From assembly GCA_015485845.1 (NCBI GenBank), contig WFSU01000158.1, forward strand, positions 1 to 7,354: 7,354 nucleotides of DNA, in the 5' to 3' direction. Below the pieces are notes generated by a model. That model was not told the origin of the DNA. It ran no database searches and saw only the letters and a program-made list of their open reading frames with translations. Every line of letters starts with the position of its first letter. Position 1 is the first letter of the stretch. Positions 4,803 to 7,354 of the stretch are shown here, one piece after another. Origin of the DNA: Nitratifractor sp. GTDB lineage: Bacteria; Campylobacterota; Campylobacteria; Campylobacterales; Sulfurovaceae. The translations under genes were made by a program, and so were the position numbers.

Positions 4803-7354
4803 TTAGAACAGGTTGGCGTTTTTATCGATCCATTTGAGGTATTCGATGATGTCGTTGGTCTGCTCTTCGTTCATACCCTGGTTGGGCATACGGAGGTTGA
4901 AGTAGTTGGTCATCGATTTGATGTACGGATTGTCGTACATTTTCTCAGGATGCATGATCCATTCTTTGACCCACTTCTCACCATTTTTGTGACGCTGAAG
5001 TACTCCGACCAAATCCGGGCCTGAGCTCACTTTTCCGATGACGTGACAGCCGTTACAACCCCCTTCGAGGTAGGCTTCATGCCCTTTTTTGGCTTTTTCA
5101 TTCATCGGAGTAGCGATCTTCTTGACCAGCAAGTCTTTGGCGCGGATACCGACGTCGGCGGTTTTGACCATGTACTGCCAGATCATGTTCTCGAACAAGG
5201 TTGCTTTGTTGAGATCACCCGCTTTGACCGCTGCATCCGATTTCTTCTTCTGCTCGGCGATCTTGCCGTACTGATCGAGGGCGTCGGTGACGAGGTTTTT
5301 GACAACCGGGTACTTTTCGTAATGGTTGGCCTTGAGGAACTTGACGACTGATTGGATGACTTTGTCGGTTGCGGCATTGGTTGCAACGGTTTTGTCATAC
5401 TCAGCTTTCAGTTGCTCCGGTGTCATGGTGTTCATTTTGAGTTTCTTGACGGACTCATACTTCTTGTTGGGATCTTTGACCATCAGGTATCCCATCATCT
5501 CGAGGTGGAGTGCCGAACAGAACTCGGTACAGTAGTACGGGAAAACCCCTTCCATATCGGCTTTGAAGGTCACAGAAACGGTTTTACCCGGCTCGAGTGA
5601 TGTGTGGACATTGTAGAGGTCAACGGTAAAGCCGTGGGTCTCATCCTCTGCCCGCTCGAGGTTGGTCAGGTAGAACGTGACGGTGTCGCCCTTGTTGACG
5701 GTGACATGCTCAGGGTTGATGTGTGAGCGCACCAGCGTTCCATAGACATAGACATGGTTCCCTTTGCGAACGATCTTCTCTTGACCGGCCAATGTTTTAC
5801 CGACATGGGTTTTCCCGGTGAAGGCACTGGTTCCCATCTTGTAGCGTACTTCCGGATGAAGTTTGCTCGCACGGATTGCGACCGCCTGGTGAGGTTCACC
5901 GAGAGGAATTGGCATATCGTAGAGCAATTGCATTTTCTTGCCACGGATGTCGATCAACTGGTGGTTCTGCGGGTGCAGAGGTCCAATTTCGTTGAAGCGG
6001 TCAATGGCTAGCTTGTTCAAAGCAATGATGTAATCCCCTTGAGGATCTTCCGATTTGCCTTCCATACCGCAGAGGTGACCGATGTTGTAGTTGACGTTCT
6101 GGCGATCTTCAACTTTACAGGTCAGGTAATTCCATTTGACGACTTGAGAATCGACATAAAGAGAGGTATAGATTTCACCATTTTTCCACCCTTTTCCAAA
6201 TTGGTTATGGAGGGGGCCAAGGCCGAGTTGTGCTTGACAATGAGCGGCTGCCTTGAGGTCAATGATGGGGATACCGAAGGGATCCTTGCCCACAAATTTC
6301 TTGTCAGCAATCAACTTCTTGATTTTTGACCACTCATAGACCGTCGCATGGGTATCAAGCTTACCACAGACAACGATGTATTTTCCGTCAGGAGAAACAT
6401 CGACACCGTGAGGGGACTTGGGCTCGGGGATCAGGAACAGTGCGTCGTTTTTGACGGCAACATCGATGGGGATCACTCGTGCACCGTTGATCACTTTTAC
6501 GTTCTTGGGATCTTCGGCCAGTTTGGCCAGTTTCTTCCAATTATAGACTTGAAGGAAGTCGGTATCGTTACGGGAACAACCCGCTTCGAACGGCGGCAAT
6601 CCTTTTTCGATCCCTCCCGTGTACATTTCGGAGTTGAAACTGTTGGTGAAACCCCAGCCAGCCGATGCTTCTTTACCGGAGTCGGAGAGATCCTGCATAT
6701 AGGGAGGCAGCTCAATCGTAAAGGATTTTTTAGGCTCAATACGCCCTTTGTCGTGGTTGAATTTCCAGACAGTTACCCCGCCGCGATAGGTTTCAGCATA
6801 GTCTTCCATCGGGTGGTAATTGTTGTCGAGAGGTGCCGCATACTGACACGCTTCGAGAATGTACTCAGAGTTGGGAGTAAAGAACGCTCCACCATGATCA
6901 GATTTGAAGACCGGGTTGACGACGATCTGCTTGGTCACGAAGTCTTTGAGGTCAATGACCGCAATGCGGGGGTTGGCCTTGTCATTGATGACCAGCCATT
7001 TCCCATCATAACGCCCGTTGGTTTCAGAGAGAGCCGGGTGGTGGGTATCCCCCCAGGTAATTTTATGACCGCGAATGTTTCCTTCGGCCAAAACTTTTTT
7101 GGTGTCATCATCGTAACCCCATCCCTGCCAAGGCTCCGGAGTAAAGACACCAATGTATTTGAGTATCCGCATCGACGGCACACCATAAACAAGCATTTGT
7201 CCAGACTGTCCGCCGGAGCTGAACACGATATACTTATCGCGTCCACCGCTGGGTGTGTAGGTTTTGGCCGCCGCCAGCAGATCCTGCTGACTCAAGCCTC
7301 TGTCTTTCATCACTTTTTCGAGTTCGGATGCGCCAAAAGCCGTAGAGGCAGCAA
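4803..7354 (-). CDS. nosZ: Clade II nitrous oxide reductase with fused cytochrome c domain (5'-partial)
   Basis: Periplasmic copper enzyme reducing N2O to N2, the terminal step of N2O respiration. The frame is open to the right edge: 13 codons precede the GTG at 7313, ending a signal-peptide-like stretch (AASTAFGA, then SELEKV). The true start and most of the signal therefore lie outside, and GTG 7313 is not the start. Counting that GTG as residue 1, the beta-propeller shows seven likely CuZ histidines: H91 and H92 (DTHHP), H140 (SDHGG), H302 (SPHGV), H369 (GPLHN), H411 (IGHLC) and H475 (GEPHQ). The CuA domain has H560 and the motif C595-x3-C599-x3-H603-x2-M606. A helical linker follows (about 615-735), then a class I cytochrome c domain with C753-N-G-C-H757 and probable Met ligand M809. 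The fused haem domain and the neighbours nosB, nosG and nosH define clade II, which normally uses Sec rather than Tat export. All key residues are present, so it looks functional. Family call very secure; ligand assignments are by motif position. Confidence 0.98.
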   Translation of the reverse strand, partial: AASTAFGASELEKVMKDRGLSQQDLLAAAKTYTPSGGRDKYIVFSSGGQSGQMLVYGVPSMRILKYIGVFTPEPWQGWGYDDDTKKVLAEGNIRGHKITWGDTHHPALSETNGRYDGKWLVINDKANPRIAVIDLKDFVTKQIVVNPVFKSDHGGAFFTPNSEYILEACQYAAPLDNNYHPMEDYAETYRGGVTVWKFNHDKGRIEPKKSFTIELPPYMQDLSDSGKEASAGWGFTNSFNSEMYTGGIEKGLPPFEAGCSRNDTDFLQVYNWKKLAKLAEDPKNVKVINGARVIPIDVAVKNDALFLIPEPKSPHGVDVSPDGKYIVVCGKLDTHATVYEWSKIKKLIADKKFVGKDPFGIPIIDLKAAAHCQAQLGLGPLHNQFGKGWKNGEIYTSLYVDSQVVKWNYLTCKVEDRQNVNYNIGHLCGMEGKSEDPQGDYIIALNKLAIDRFNEIGPLHPQNHQLIDIRGKKMQLLYDMPIPLGEPHQAVAIRASKLHPEVRYKMGTSAFTGKTHVGKTLAGQEKIVRKGNHVYVYGTLVRSHINPEHVTVNKGDTVTFYLTNLERAEDETHGFTVDLYNVHTSLEPGKTVSVTFKADMEGVFPYYCTEFCSALHLEMMGYLMVKDPNKKYESVKKLKMNTMTPEQLKAEYDKTVATNAATDKVIQSVVKFLKANHYEKYPVVKNLVTDALDQYGKIAEQKKKSDAAVKAGDLNKATLFENMIWQYMVKTADVGIRAKDLLVKKIATPMNEKAKKGHEAYLEGGCNGCHVIGKVSSGPDLVGVLQRHKNGEKWVKEWIMHPEKMYDNPYIKSMTNYFNLRMPNQGMNEEQTNDIIEYLKWIDKNANLF

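Noticed and set aside
7308..7313. GTG 7313 or ATG 7310 as the start of nosZ
   Set aside because: The frame stays open to the window edge and the upstream codons read like the end of a signal peptide with an A-rich cleavage site. A start here would give a NosZ without an export signal.

Overview
The window is a nitrous oxide reductase (nos) locus of the Campylobacterota (epsilonproteobacterial) type. All seven genes lie on the minus strand, so transcription runs from the right edge to the left edge. The gene order nosZ-nosB-nosD-nosG-nosC1-nosC2-nosH is the one known from Wolinella succinogenes. NosZ carries a fused C-terminal cytochrome c domain, which marks a clade II ('atypical') nitrous oxide reductase. 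Base composition looks moderate, near 50% GC, which would suit a Sulfurovum- or Nitratifractor-like sediment or vent bacterium better than AT-rich Campylobacter. The genus is a guess; the phylum-level call is firm.

Layout from the right edge: nosZ (7354 to 4803) lacks only its extreme 5' end, probably just the signal peptide. A 163-bp intergenic region (4802 to 4640) follows. It holds a long imperfect hairpin directly after the nosZ stop, then a CRP/FNR-type palindrome and a -10 hexamer whose spacing fits a class II activated promoter exactly. The tightly packed set nosB-nosD-nosG-nosC1-nosC2-nosH then fills the rest, with gaps of 27 and 18 bp and three short overlaps. nosH runs off the left edge. 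In relatives, nosF, nosY and nosL come next.

How the parts fit: NosZ is the periplasmic copper enzyme that reduces N2O to N2. NosD is a periplasmic beta-helix protein that helps build the CuZ site with the NosFY ABC transporter, expected beyond the left edge. NosH (membrane, NapH-like) and NosG (Tat-exported, four [4Fe-4S] clusters, NapG-like) form a proposed menaquinol dehydrogenase. The monohaem cytochromes NosC1 and NosC2 are the likely relay from it to the haem domain of NosZ. NosB is a four-helix membrane protein of unknown biochemical role, specific to clade II clusters.

No mobile element, CRISPR array, tRNA or rRNA is visible. This is a known respiratory system. The points worth a second look are the separate promoter after nosZ, the hairpin before it, the split third cluster in NosG, the TTG start of nosD and the unexplained NosB.
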